NCBI GenBank assembly: GCA_032716605.1
Contig: CM064572.1
Location: forward strand, 42,096,897 to 42,160,896
Direction: 5' to 3'
DNA length: 64,000 bases
From: Paralithodes platypus
Lineage: Eukaryota; Arthropoda; Malacostraca; Decapoda; Lithodidae
How positions within the stretch are numbered: the stretch's first letter is position 1; each line of letters opens with the position of its first letter. The notes below the pieces were generated by a model that saw nothing but the letters and a program-made list of their open reading frames with translations, was not told where the DNA came from and ran no database searches. Positions 44,352-55,985 of this stretch are shown here, one piece after another. Made by a program: the position numbers and the translations under genes.

Positions 44352-45661
44352 AAAACTTTAGCTTTCTCCTTCCGACCGTTCCTCCGCTGGTCTAGAGACT
44401 GAGGAATAGGCTGTAACACCTTAGATGCACGAGATTGGGTGACAACACACGCCCTCTGCTGTAATTGACACCTCTCGACCAACTCCTGCCCCTCCCTACT
44501 CACGTCGGCCGCCCTCTCGGCAGCGACTAAGGGTGGAATCTCAGAAGTAGGCACCGCAAAGTCGTTGCCGAGAAAAAGGTCGACGCCCTCTACTGGCAGT
44601 TTCTCTACGATTCCAACATCTATCTCTCGTGTCACACCATCAACCTCCAGCTCCACTCGAACCAACGGGTATGACGGTGTAGCATTAATACCCTGCACCA
44701 CAACTACCCGTGCCGCGTTTATAGGTTGGCCTGTAAAGTTTTTCATCAGAGTCTGGGATGCACCTGTATCTCGCAACAACTCCAACCCATGCTTGCAACC
44801 AGCCCAACTCACACAGCCACGCCCTCTATGGTCGCAAAAAGCATCGCGGACAGGTTTCGAGCCTTCCGGACACTCCTTCACTGGCTGTGCCGCCGCATCT
44901 GACATATCAACCCGGGTAAATGAAGAAGACCTCAGAGACACCCCAATGTTGCTAGCCAAAGACACGACTGCTGTAGGTTGGTTACTAGGGCAGGAACGTG
45001 CAAAATGCCCCTTGTTATGACACTTAAAACACTCTACTTCACCCCTGGACTTCCCCTGAGGTGGGGAAGGGCCCTGACCTTTCTTAAACGGGACGGTTTT
45101 TGGTTTGTGATCAAAATTAGTATCATTGCTATTACTTTGGTTATTAAATGTTGCATCACTGACTCGGGGGGGTGGAGTGTTGCGCCCCTTGTTAACTGCA
45201 TCGGTCCGTTTTGCAGACCCGCACCCACGAATCAGCGATACTCTCAGGTCAGCCAACTCAGCTGCCTTTTGTAGAGATTTAGGTTGTTTCTCTTTGAGGT
45301 TCAAAGTCAGGTCGCTGCCCGTGCATTTAAAAAATTGCTCTAGAAGGAATAACTGCTCAAGCTCTTCGAATGTCATCACCTTCTCTGACCTCAGCCAATT
45401 TCTCAAAGCATCAGACAGTTCCTGGGCATGTTCTAGAAAAGTGCACTCACGACCCTTCGTAACACCCCGAAACTTCAACCTATATGTCTCTGGTTGTAAC
45501 TCGTACGCCCGCAGAACAGCTTCCTTCAATACCTCATAATCGATGCAAGACTCCAAGGGCAACGCATCATATGACTTGAGTCCTTTGCCAACCAACCTAG
45601 AGGAAACAAGGGCACTTCTTCTCAAAGCGCAGGAAAAACTCGGTGACACCCGACTCGTCAA
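44348..45661 (-). pseudogene. Element B capsid end, zinc knuckle and protease
   Basis: A-like Gag-protease: SSRLVGKGLKSYDALPLESC, a SCAN-like segment (YELQPETYRLKF, LEQLFLLEQFF), knuckle CFKCHNKGHFARSC, protease LRDTGASQTLM and LFLGNDFAV. A ~30-nt deletion near 45605 breaks the frame from the N-terminal gag. A ~10-nt deletion relative to A near 44360 breaks it from the downstream frame. Confidence 0.85.
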
Positions 45662-46370
45662 ATGCAGGGACTAACTTAAGAAGGTGCGATAAAGACTGAT
45701 CAAGACCTCGATTCCCGGAACCGAGACGCTGCCCTGTCGACTCCACCCAAGACATCTCAAGCTCTATGTCTGCACAGTACATTGCCTTTCTCTCCTCAGC
45801 CTGAATCTTAGCCATCCCCAGCTCAACCTCTCGCTGCCGCTGCTCGAGCTCAGCCTCTCGTATGGCCTTTCTCTCCTCAAGTTTGGCGAGTTTGAGCTGA
45901 AACAACATCTCGGAAGACAAACCCTGAGGAGTGGGTGCTACTATTGGGGACCCACCCCGTGAATCACCTAGAGGCATACCCAACCGCCAGCGGGCATCGC
46001 CCTGCGGGAACGTACCCGGCTCCGGAGCCCGAGGGGGCGCCATGGTAGGAGTCGAGTGGAATGGGGGCGGTGCAGAAGGTGCCCCAGCTCCTGCTCCCCC
46101 CGAAGCCCCATGCACCCAATCAAGCACACAGGTAACCAGCTCACCTCTCGACAAACCGCTAGTACCGGGAAACCCTAAGACCGTGGCTACACACTGCAGT
46201 CCGTACCGGTTTAGCCCCGACACACGATCCGCTGACACGGGCTCCTCCAAAAATATCTGAGCATCCTCCTCACTGTTCACCACCCGAGCGCCGCTAGACA
46301 ACTCCATCTTCTCCACCTCCTCGCCTGTGCCCTCACTATGTACTGATTCGTCGTTCGACATAGTGTCCAC
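45597..46370 (-). pseudogene. Element B Gag N-terminus
   Basis: Begins at ATG 46370. It has an acidic start, a SAP-like segment (YGLQCVATVLG..LSRGELVTCV), a proline-rich linker and a charged helix (REAELEQRQREVELGMAKI). It ends after FLRFEKKC, where a deletion shifts the frame. Same plan as element A Gag, with about half the residues shared. Confidence 0.85.
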
Positions 46371-46560
46371 CGGAAATCCTCAACGTTTATAAAAAAAAAG
46401 TACCTAAACTCTCATGTAGCACTATTCACTCAAAAAATGCTTGAAGACAACTCAAGTGCTATACTATGTTGCCAAAAAAAATTCCAACGTGTCCAAAATA
46501 TTCCTCAAAAAACAAATGTCCAACAATCCTGCAATTATTTCTTAGTTCACTAAATCCTAG

Positions 46561-46659
46561 ACTAAGGTCGCCATTTGGTATGACGACTAAGATAAGATAC
46601 TAGGCAAGGTCGCCATTTGTTATGACGACTAAGATAAGATACTAGGCAAGGTCGCCATT
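46561..46659 (-). repeat. Triplicated primer-binding-site region of element B
   Basis: A 42 bp unit containing AAGGTCGCCATTTG occurs three times in tandem; CCA ends at 46573, 46615 and 46657. On the minus strand each gives TGGCGACC followed by TTGCCTAG or TTAGTC. Only the copy ending at 46657 sits 2 nt from the LTR, as in element A. Confidence 0.9.
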
Positions 46660-48399
46660 TGTTACGACCGGGACTGCGAATAAAACAAGGGCACTTAATG
46701 ATTGGACTAGTAATAGGGCACTATGCAACAACGGTATACTAGATCCAAACCCTCGAAATTATATGCCGGCGAAAAAAACACCTATACCCTCCAGAGTTAA
46801 TCTGCGATAATGGGGTATCCTTAACTGGGCATAAATGTACTCTACTTCAGGCCAACCCACACTGGTATAGCCTGATAACAAACAAGATGCAAGTTACGTT
46901 AAAATGCATTAACAGGAATCTATGGAAAGATCAATTAAATCACTACCAGATTTAATACAATAAAAAGATGCTTCAATACAGTTACTCTAAACAACAATAA
47001 ACTCTTCACTCCTATCTGAAAACAAGTGAAGTATAGTCCTACAGCATAGACCTGGAAACTTCTGAAGAAAGTCTGATGCTCATAAGATGCTCGTATCTTA
47101 AACTATATAAAGGCAGGAGGCAGGACACCACACGTGTAAATCGAATACACTAAAAGATAGGACATATAATGTTAACTGACACGAGAATACTATAAATGCG
47201 CAACGGTAGCAATGCTCGACACTAAAAGAAGTACTTCCTCATCAACGAAACAGTCTACTATGGTTGTGCGGCTCAGCAACAACCTTGACTAATAAATGCT
47301 GTGAATAATTATGCATACATATCAAAGAGCTTATATTAAATACTAATAAGTGTCTACTCAATTAATAATGTCTAGCTGGGATACTCTAGGTAAGGAACTC
47401 GGGTTGAGCAAGACAGGCTTGTAGCCTAGCGATGTCCTTAAGACTGCATCCTTTAAGTTATGATAATTGACTAGGGTGCTCTCTTGATAGATCCAGATCA
47501 CAACTATCTGGTTCTATCCTGGTGACCCTCTAAAGCCAAGCAAAGAGTCAGCAAAGTGTGGAACTGGTACAGGCCAAAGCCCTCAGTCAACACAAAGCTG
47601 CACTCGCAAAGGACGCAACCGAAAAGACAACACAGGCTACCACAGGACCGGTCGAAGTTGTGTAGGTATAAGCAAACCGCACACACATCAAAGACAACGA
47701 CTACAGTTACCCTATCCCAGTCTAGCATTAAATAAAAGAGAATAAACACTAAATCAATAATGGAGACACACAGAGTTCTTAACCTATACTAACTGGGAAC
47801 CCTCAAAATCCTATTCTAAGTACATGTAAATATCTCTGAGGACGGCGCATGCAATACAATGGGCCGGCTATGGAAACCGTATGCAGAACCCAAGGGGATA
47901 AGAAATTGAATAAAGGCGAGAAGTAATGGAAAAGAAGAAGTTCAGAGAGAGAAACAGTTCTAAAGGTGGTGATCGGGGGAGAGTATGCAAGGGGATGTTA
48001 GAAGCACGCGCGCCTAGCCTGTCCTGACGAGGATAGCTCCTGTGGACCCTCGTGTAGGAGATTAGTTACACAGGAGCCCGCAAAGGCGCGATGGTCGGCC
48101 AAACACGGGCCGAGACGTCACAAGACAGCAGGTGTCACGTGACACAGCCAGACACTCACTACCATCTCACTCTAAAAAGTCTCTCTCTTCCCACGCTGGT
48201 AGTATCATCACTACTATTGATATAAAATATAACCCGTTGTTACAAACGAAAACAAAGACCACCACTGGACTGTCTGTGACAATGCGATTACTAGGAAAGA
48301 AAGAACAACATTCTCTAATAACTGTAGCCCATTTCGATGTCCCTGGCGAGCGCTAGTGGCTAACGAGAGGCGATTCTGCCAACGCTGGTAGACGTCACA
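46660..48399 (-). repeat. Element B 5' LTR
   Basis: Partner of 31213-32953; 1740 bp, more diverged from its mate than the element A pair. Confidence 0.9.
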
Positions 48400-48421
48400 A
48401 TATATATATATATATATATAA
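48400..48421. repeat. (TA)n tract shared by elements B and D
   Basis: Only ~22 bp of TA repeat separates the end of element B from the start of element D; both used the same microsatellite. Confidence 0.9.
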
Positions 48422-49902
48422 TGCTACGAGGGGAGCCGGGGCAACCAGATGCTCCAATAGCCTAGCCCACAGCACCGAACTACCCTGCAACAGACACGCT
48501 CTTAATATCTGACTCAAACACCAAGACACGCAGGTTCTCTAGGAAAAATGGTTATCTTCCTCTATGCTCTATTAAAGCAGTAACAAGGAGACACAAAAAT
48601 ATCTATTGTCCCCGAGTCTCGTCCATAGTGCGTGTAGTATGCAAGAGAACTTCTAAACTTATTCTATACTGCACCAACATTACCTAACCATACCACTACT
48701 AGACTCCCAGAACACTCTATATCATGCCCAATCGCTTAGGAATTGAGAACAATACAGAGCAAAAACCCATGGAAAGTCCAGTGCAATAAACCTCTGTGCC
48801 AAGCCTATTATCCCTAGCCTATGTCCTAATAATACACCGTGTGGCTCTTTCAGCACAGCACGGCGGTGGTGTTGTAAGGGGTAAACAACTTTAATGACTT
48901 AACCCTTACAACATCATCTGGGGTTAGCTCAATACAAACGAGTGCAATGAGGACAACCTCACCTAGTAACAGGCTCCACCCCTAGTCCCTGACTGCACCG
49001 AATGTAATGCTGCTAAAACTAAAGGCCCAAGGGTTGGTATCTTAGTAGGTTGAAGATTGGCTGTCACCCCCTAGAGGGTTAACTAAGGCCCGAGTTAGAG
49101 GATGCTGTGTGGTGGAAGGAAGAAAGACAGTAGCCTATTATGGCACTGCAGGCCTACACACACAGCCAACAACCCCGTTTCTCAAAGGCCTACCAAAAAC
49201 TAAGTAAACAGGCCAACCCCCAAACCACTATAGATACCAACCCGGAATAATATTCACAAATAAATATAATGCAGCAGAATAATGGAAAACCCCATGGAAA
49301 AATAAAAGAAGCTTATATTCTAGATTGCCACAGAAGAAATGAATGCAGTAATTAATATTAAACTAAAGATGTTAAAACAAAACTATATGCTCAATATGAC
49401 TCCAGCCCCTGCTATGCTTCAATCAAAAAAAGAACAAAAAGAAATATGCGGTATTCAAGGGAAAACACGAAACAAGCCTAACCAACACCAAACAGAGATG
49501 TTATCAGAACGAGAGCCAGGACTAGAGTGATGGTGGGACCGTGGGAACATTCACTCGAGGGTCCCCCGGCCGAGAGCTCCAAGCGTCACTAGATTACATA
49601 ATTATACTAGGCACTTGTGCTCTCATTAACAACAAAAGTAATCAAATGAATATGTCATCATTGTGAACTTATGATAAACTGCATTAATCACACAAGGGCT
49701 AAACAAACTAAAGTAATACTTATTCAATCACTCTCATGGTAACAATACAAGGGTAACAGTTGGCAACTGCCAACACTCGAGACATCAGAGGAAAGGCGTC
49801 TAGCAACCTAGCCTCGCGCCAGGCCCCTGCAATATAGGCCTTGTACTTGTAACTCACTCACAAATGATGTACTGTAGGCTACAAACTCATTTGGGAGTGA
49901 CA
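48422..49902 (-). repeat. Element D 3' LTR
   Basis: 1481 bp; lacks the ~290 bp extra segment present in its partner. Purine-rich GGGTGTGAGGG (minus) lies just inside. Confidence 0.9.
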
Positions 49903-50160
49903 CCCTCACACCCAGGGGGAGTCTGTTGGTGCATCTTGAAACAACAGACTGCTCATACTTCAATAACACTACAAGACATACACAACTACAGTCTTTTTTA
50001 GTATTTTTATATTTTTTTATATTTTTTTATTTAAATATTTTCTTCTATACAGAAACACAGCAACTCCTACTTTACGACCCTACGCTGGGCTACATACGGC
50101 AACTATCAAGCACCAGACGTAAACATGCTAATCAAACCAAAGTAGGAGGCTACATCAACA
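49903..50160 (-). other. Element D 3' internal non-coding segment
   Basis: No coding match is seen; contains a T-rich run (49995-50040). Lies between the RNase H remnant and the 3' LTR. Confidence 0.5.
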
Positions 50161-50164
50161 CTGA

Positions 50165-50668
50165 CTGAACGGCGAGGGTTCTCCTTAAAACATACCCTCC
50201 CGTGACAAACAATCAGCCATAACATTATCGGTGCCCTTATCATGCCACACATCCAAACTGTGTTCCAGCAGCAAAACAACACCTGACACTGATAAACTGC
50301 CCAGTCCATCACAAGACTGGCACTTCTCTTCGCTCTCTCCGGTAACGGGACCTGCCAATAACCTTTCACTATTTCCACCTTAGTGATGAACGTGGCAGCC
50401 CCGATGCGGTCTATGGGGTCGTCAACTCTGGGTAATGGATAGGTGTCTGTCAGGGATAATGCACAAACACTACTGCAATCAACACAAAAACAGATCTTGC
50501 CACTCAGCTCAGGTTGCAAAGTCACTGGCAAAGACCACTCACGATATCCCTTATCCCTCAGACCATTCTCCAACATGTAGTCCATCTCTGCGTTTAAGAC
50601 AGGCTGTCGAGCAGGATTTATACGGTAGGGAGCCAACTTGAGCCTTGCACTGTCTCCAGCCTCCAGCC
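50165..50668 (-). pseudogene. Element D RT remnant with core deletion
   Basis: Reads GDSARLKLAPYRINPARQPV, LDxxL-type helix, EWSLPVTLQPELSGK, LPRVDDPIDRIG and VKGYWQVPLPERAK. It then jumps from VYQCQV straight to RNase H end sequence at exactly the junction used in element B. Its 5' continuation lies beyond the inserted LINE, at about 54246. Confidence 0.85.
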
Positions 50669-51039
50669 ATTTGCTTTTAAAGTACCAGCTGCTGATCAAG
50701 TCGTTTAAGGAGAAGTCATCAAGGATCATCGTCTCAGGAATCGTGCCCCGGCTTGGTGTAGAGAGCCGATTTTACAACATAGCCACCAGCACAAATCGTT
50801 GTCTAGCAAACCTCTGCAGGAAGGAAAACGTGGGATTCGTCGACACCTGGGACAATTTTTACTACGATGACTATTTGTTTTCGGACGATGGAATTCATCT
50901 GAACCAGGTGGGAGCAGCACGTTTTGGGCGTCTTCTCAACGATGCGGTGAAGGATTTTCGGAGAAGAAATCGACTCAGCACAGGACAACCAGGAAGGAGG
51001 ACCGAAGACAGCGAGGGCGGCAACCTGCGAAGGAATTAA
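50669..51039 (+). pseudogene. LINE ORF1 fragment, SGNH-hydrolase (esterase) end
   Basis: The C-terminal ~120 residues of an SGNH hydrolase fold: IIVSGIVPR strand, a helix, VGFVDTWDNF, and the final block FSDDGIHLNQVGAARF with the D-x-x-H-type catalytic pair. Such esterase domains occur in ORF1 of CR1-group LINEs, with a proposed lipid or nucleic-acid-associated role. The N-terminal half is lost by 5' truncation at the insertion point. Confidence 0.75.
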
Positions 51040-51059
51040 ATGCTAATCTGTCAAGAACC

Positions 51060-54024
51060 GTGAAATTGGATAAAGCTCCACCAACACGACCCAAATTCAA
51101 AACCGCCAGGGATAACGACCGAGGACCGATGACAACCATGAATGTAAATGTAGATCCGACCAGAACCAAAAATTTGATTAAAGAACGTTCTGTGAGTTCT
51201 AAAACCGCAACTTTAAAGGTTTTCTATGCAAACGCTCGTAGCATACGCAATAAATTTTCAGATTTAGAGGAACTAGTGTTTACTGAAAATTATGATGTGA
51301 TTGGTATAACAGAATCTTGGCTCAATACAGTAGATAGAGACTTTTTAGCAGAGTATTCACTTCCCGGTTATGTAATGTTTGAGAAAAGCCGAATAAATAA
51401 AAATGGAGGTGGCGTTTTATTTGACATCAAAGAAAGTCGTAACCCGACCCTCTTGTCAAAACCTCAAATTGTGAACGTCGACACATCTTTTGTGCTAATA
51501 AAGAATAATAAAGGTACAAAAATAATACTTGCATTAATATACAGACCTCCAGCTCAATCAGTGCAAACTGACCGAGAAATTGATGAACAAATTGCAGATG
51601 TAAGTAACTCACAAGATATCGTATTTTTTGGCGACTTTAATTTACCTGTGACCAAATGGGGCGATACTCTTACTTCACACTCCGGACATGACTTGTATAC
51701 GAACTTGCAAGAGAGTTCGCTCTATCAATTTGTTCGAACACCGACCCGTGGTAATAACGTTCTTGACATTGTACTTGCAACAAAAGAAGAATTAATAGAG
51801 AATTTAAATGTTGGTGATGAATTCCGTAACAGCGACCATCGTATGATAACTTTCACTTTAAACTTTACTAGTAACGAACCAAATAGTAGCATCGAAAAAG
51901 TCCCTAATTTCAAGAAAGCAAACTTTCATAAACTTAGAGCTATGTTTAAAGAAACTGACTGGAGCTTTTTAATTAACAATAACGACATAAATACATCTTG
52001 GAAGTTATTCGAAACCACTTACCTAAAAGCAGTGCAAGACTGCATACCATCGAAAATACGGCGTCCAGGGCATAATAATAAGCCCAAATGATGGAATAAA
52101 GATATTTCAAACTGCCTGCTTGCTAAAAAAATTGCTAATGATAGATTAAAATCCTCACAAAATGACGAAGAACGGGTGAAATTTGTAGAGCTACGACGCA
52201 AAGCCAAAAAGTTAATTAAGCAAAGTAAAAAGACCCTAGAGTTACATATTGCGAATCAAAGTAAAACAAACCCGAAAGAATTCTATAGTTAGGCCTATAT
52301 CAGAAAGAAAAAAGTAGTTACTTCAACTGTTGGACCGTTAGGTCGATGAAAATGGAGAATACACCAAAGACGAAGTACAAATGAGTAATGCCCTCAATAC
52401 CTTCTTTGCATCAGTTTTTACAACCGAAGACCTCAGTGATATCCATAAACCATCGCCGATTCAGATTGATAATTCAGATGTTCTAAGCAATATCACTGTT
52501 ACAGAGAGAGAAGTATTGAATTGTTTAGATAAACTCAAGGTAAATAAAACGCCTGGACCTGATACAATCTCGCCTAGAGTTCTAAAGGAAGCAAAGGATG
52601 AGCTCTCCAAACCACTGACATTACTATTCAATAAATCCTTGCAGTCTGGAACTATGCCTGATCAGTTGAAGATAGCCAACGTAACACCGATATTCAAAAA
52701 AGGCAGCAAATCCCTACCCAGTAACTATCGTCCAATTAGCTTAACTTCAGTTGTATGTAAAATGCTAGAAACGGTCATAAGAGACAGACTCGTAAATCAC
52801 TTAGAGGAAAATAACATACTTAAAGATACTCAACATGGCTTTCGTAAAAAACGTTCCTGTTTAACAAACCTCTTAGACTTCTTCCACGATATCCTCAACC
52901 TCTACGATGAGAGTAAAGCTGTAGATATTAAATACCTTGATTTTCAAAAGGCCTTTGACAAAGTTCCCCACAAACGTTTACTGCTAAAACTAAAACCGCA
53001 TGGAATACAAGACGGTGTGTTGAAATGGATAGAAAATTGGCTCAGCGACAGAAAGCAAAGAGTAGTCATAAACGGTAAGGCATCTAAATGGACCAATGTA
53101 AGTAGCGGGGTACCCCAGGGATCGGTACTAGGACCAATTCTCTTTCTAATTTACATCAACGACATAGATGAGGGTCTCACCTGTACAATCTCAAAATTTG
53201 TTGACGATACAAAAATTGCAAATAGCGTACTCTCAAAAGAACAAGTTGACGATATGCAACACAATCTAGATAAATTGTCATATTGGGCCCAAATTTGGCA
53301 AATGAGTTTCAATGCGGATAAATGTAAAGTACTACATATCGGATACCTAAATGAGAAAGCAAACTATTCGATGAATGGCACTCAGCTTAAGAATGTAAAC
53401 AGAGAAACCGATCTGGGAGTAACAATATCGAGTAACCTAAAACCGAGTCAACAATGTTCAGAAGTTGTTAAGAAGGCAAACAAAATAATTGGCTTTATAG
53501 GCAGGTCATTTGAGCATAAATCCAAAGACGTTATCCTAACCCTTTACAATTCCTTAGTCCGCACTCTTCTGGAATACTGCGTTCAATGCTGGTGCCCTTA
53601 TTACCAAAAAGACATAAACAAGCTAGAACGAGTTCAACGTAGAGTTACCAAAATGATACCTAGCCTAAAGAACAAACCATACGAAGAGCGTCTTAGAGAA
53701 TTAAATCTATTTCCTTTAACCCAGCGCAGATTAAGAGGTGACTTAATTCAAGTGTTCAAAATCATCAAAGGCATCGACAATATGAACTGTAGTAAGTACT
53801 TCACTATCGACCAATCTAATTACACGCGGGGAAACGGTTGCAAAATTATTGGTAAATCTTTTAACTCACACGAATCTAAGAATTTCTTCTTCAATCGAGT
53901 TGTCAACTTGTGGAATGGGCTTCCCCGAGACGTTATATACTGCAGCACCGTTGATTCATTTAAACTCCGCCTAGACAAATATCTCGCATCAAACCCGCGA
54001 CTGACTGCGTTTGTAAATGAATAA
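51060..54024 (+). pseudogene. LINE ORF2: APE endonuclease and reverse transcriptase, lightly decayed
   Basis: The endonuclease spans 51200-51880: YANARSIRNK, GITESWL, GDFNLPVTKW and NSDHRMITF. RT follows from 52381: NYRPISLTSV, HGFRKKRSC, DFQKAFDKVPH, SGVPQGSVLGPILFLIYIND and catalytic SKFVDDTKI. The thumb and C-terminal domain run to 54024 (LERVQRRVTKMIP, WNGLPRDV). Breaks are a TGA at 52089-52091, a TAG at 52290-52292 and a frameshift near 52341. The rest is well kept, so the copy is fairly young. ORF2 lies 20 bp after the ORF1 stop. Confidence 0.9.
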
Positions 54025-54245
54025 CTTTATTTTATCCTCCCCTCAGTTACTAACCCATATGTCCCCTAATAACTTCCTAGTCCTGCCACGGACATTAGTT
54101 CCAGGGCAGTAGTTCCCTTTCCAATGTTCCCTTACCCACTCTAAACCACTGTTTGGACACTTGAACCTCAGTGTTTTGGAGGACAAGCAGCCTAGAAGGG
54201 TCACTAGACTGTTGTTGCTTGATTTTCTTTGTACTCCTTTGTACT

Positions 54246-55178
54246 CTATGTCGGGTGCCACCCCGGACATCAGGCCATCAGGCCTGGAGAATCCACAAAC
54301 AGGCGGAAGTACTGCCACAGCCTAGTAAACAACTCCTCTTGGCACTTAGGAACAAGAGGTTGCAACTTATCTCGAAGAACAACATTCCCATTGCCCTCCC
54401 ACAACCCAGCCGGGACCGCAGCCTCTAAACTATAGTCTCCCTCCTTCTCCACCTCCGTCCCTAATACAGCCAGGTCATGAGAGAGACAATCTGTACCACC
54501 TGTGCAGTCACTCCCACAGTTCATAAGTTCCAAGGCTTCCCCACCGATGCCATACATGTGCACCACCGCATTCCTTGTGGCTACACCTGCCTGCGCAGCA
54601 TCACCTCCATGAGCGCCACGGCCAGATGCAGTCGGTCTATGGTAGGGCTGTTGCATTTTAATAGGGCAGCATTGGTAGGCTATGCGACGGTCGGGCGTAT
54701 CTATTACATAGTTAACCTCACCAATCTGCTTAATGTCCTGATACTGACCACAAAACTTAGCAGCCATGGGTCGACCCTGAACTGACAACCGTGCCAAAGC
54801 CTCGTCGCCCACCTTGAACACCCTAGATTTAGCCTGTTTGTTACAAGGGTCTCTCATCTTCGTGTTCATGCTGCTAACCGGGATAGCCTCCGGGTATCTA
54901 GTGGGAGTATCAATTAAATTGTGCAAGTATTTATCTTCCGAACTGGTGGGTAATAAGGGACCAACAATGTCAACTATGACACAAGTCAAAGGCAGTTCAA
55001 CTGCAGGTGTAGGGATCAAAGGTGCCACGGGTATTCCTGGGTGGGGTTCTCCAACTACCTAACCAATATGACACATCAAAAAAGAAGCCACCGATGCATG
55101 CATATTAGGCCACCCAAAATGAGAATGTAGCCTATCAGTAGTCTCACATACCCCTAAGTGACCCGCCAGTGGTGCCAC
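54246..55178 (-). pseudogene. Element D integrase remnant, GPY/F-like tail and linker
   Basis: Minus strand from 55178: LAGHLGV zinc-domain remnant with stops (TAG next to 55178 and near 55060), then VIVDIVGPL with the first catalytic Asp kept. The core is deleted after TRYPEAIPVSS. The tail follows (VFKVGDEALARLSVQGRPMA, MQQPYHRP) and a long linker (DSPGLM) that ends at the LINE. It is closely similar to the second half of the element B frame 42999-44351. Confidence 0.8.
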
Positions 55179-55985
55179 CTACGTTAGCCTAACCAGCTCC
55201 TCCTTGAACTGGGCAGGCACCACTAACTGCTCCTCCCCCAAACCTGAGTTCGTATCCGGCGTCCACTGCCGATACAACAATGCCCCTTTTATAATATAGT
55301 TCTCTGCTTGACCGTTCTTCCCACCAGTCGTACCAACCTTCTTAAACAGGAGGCCAAGACTGGGGTCCTCTTGCTGCAACTTGCTCAGTTTGTTTCTAGG
55401 TAACTCCATCAAGGCAGTTACCTCTGACCTCTCAAAAATATCAGAAGGTTGAGTCGGTTTCACTATGTCAGACTTCTCGTCCGGCACTAGGTCACCTCTA
55501 CTAGTCTCGGTAGCCTCACTGGGGTCAGCCAAGCCCACAGTTGCCACCGGACCAGTGTCATCTAGTAGTGCATCATGGGATGGCCTGCACTCATGGCTGT
55601 CGGCCCCCGCATCCACTAAATCATCCACCTGTTGTGCCAAATGTGCCACTGATTGGGTCACTGCACCAACAGGGTAGATAGAGTCCATGTTATCTTCTTG
55701 CAAACAACCACCACCAGGGGTTACAAAAGCAGCCTCAGCAACAACTATAGGAGGCAGGAAAACTACATCCCCTGCCAAGTCAGTCCCGATCAAAAAATCC
55801 ACCCCCTCAACTGGCAGAGTGTCCACCATGGCCACCTTACCTTCGGCGGTCAACAACGGGCACTCTAGGGTCACCGGGACTAAATCACAGCATTGCTCAC
55901 TGTTGATTCCCCTGCAAATAACAAACTCTCCGGTGCTAAGCCTTCTTCTCAAAACGTAAGAACCACTCTGTGACCTTAAGTTCAT
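55179..55985 (-). pseudogene. Element D protease tail and pre-integrase region
   Basis: Contains the flap and C-terminal protease landmark LPVEGVDFLIGTDLAG but not the DTG active site, which is removed by a deletion joining Gag (FEKKA, 55936) to this segment. A long acidic linker follows, then the LVVPAQFKEELVRLT segment that precedes the integrase zinc domain. Confidence 0.75.

Larger units (their letters stand above)
31213..48399 (-). mobile_element. LTR retrotransposon B (mosaic, non-autonomous) with nested element A
   Basis: LTRs at 31213-32953 and 46660-48399 (1741 and 1740 bp) begin TGTTACGACCGGGAC and end ACGTCACA on the plus strand. The element reads on the minus strand. Its own internal sequence is 32954-33304 plus 42743-46659, because element A (33305-42738) is inserted. 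Gag-protease resembles A; the region after about residue 165 of the 44351 frame resembles D, with most of integrase and the RT core deleted. Both outer flanks are (TA)n. Confidence 0.9.
50669..54245 (+). mobile_element. CR1-like LINE inserted in element D
   Basis: The plus-strand element interrupts the D linker; D sequence resumes with CTCTATGTCGGG at 54246 and stops at CCTCCAGCCA by 50668, as judged by alignment with element B. It carries a 5'-truncated ORF1 with an esterase-like end, ORF2 endonuclease and RT, and a 3' UTR ending in a short repeat (CTTTGTACTC twice) without poly-A. An SGNH-type ORF1 and a short-repeat tail are CR1 features. Confidence 0.85.
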
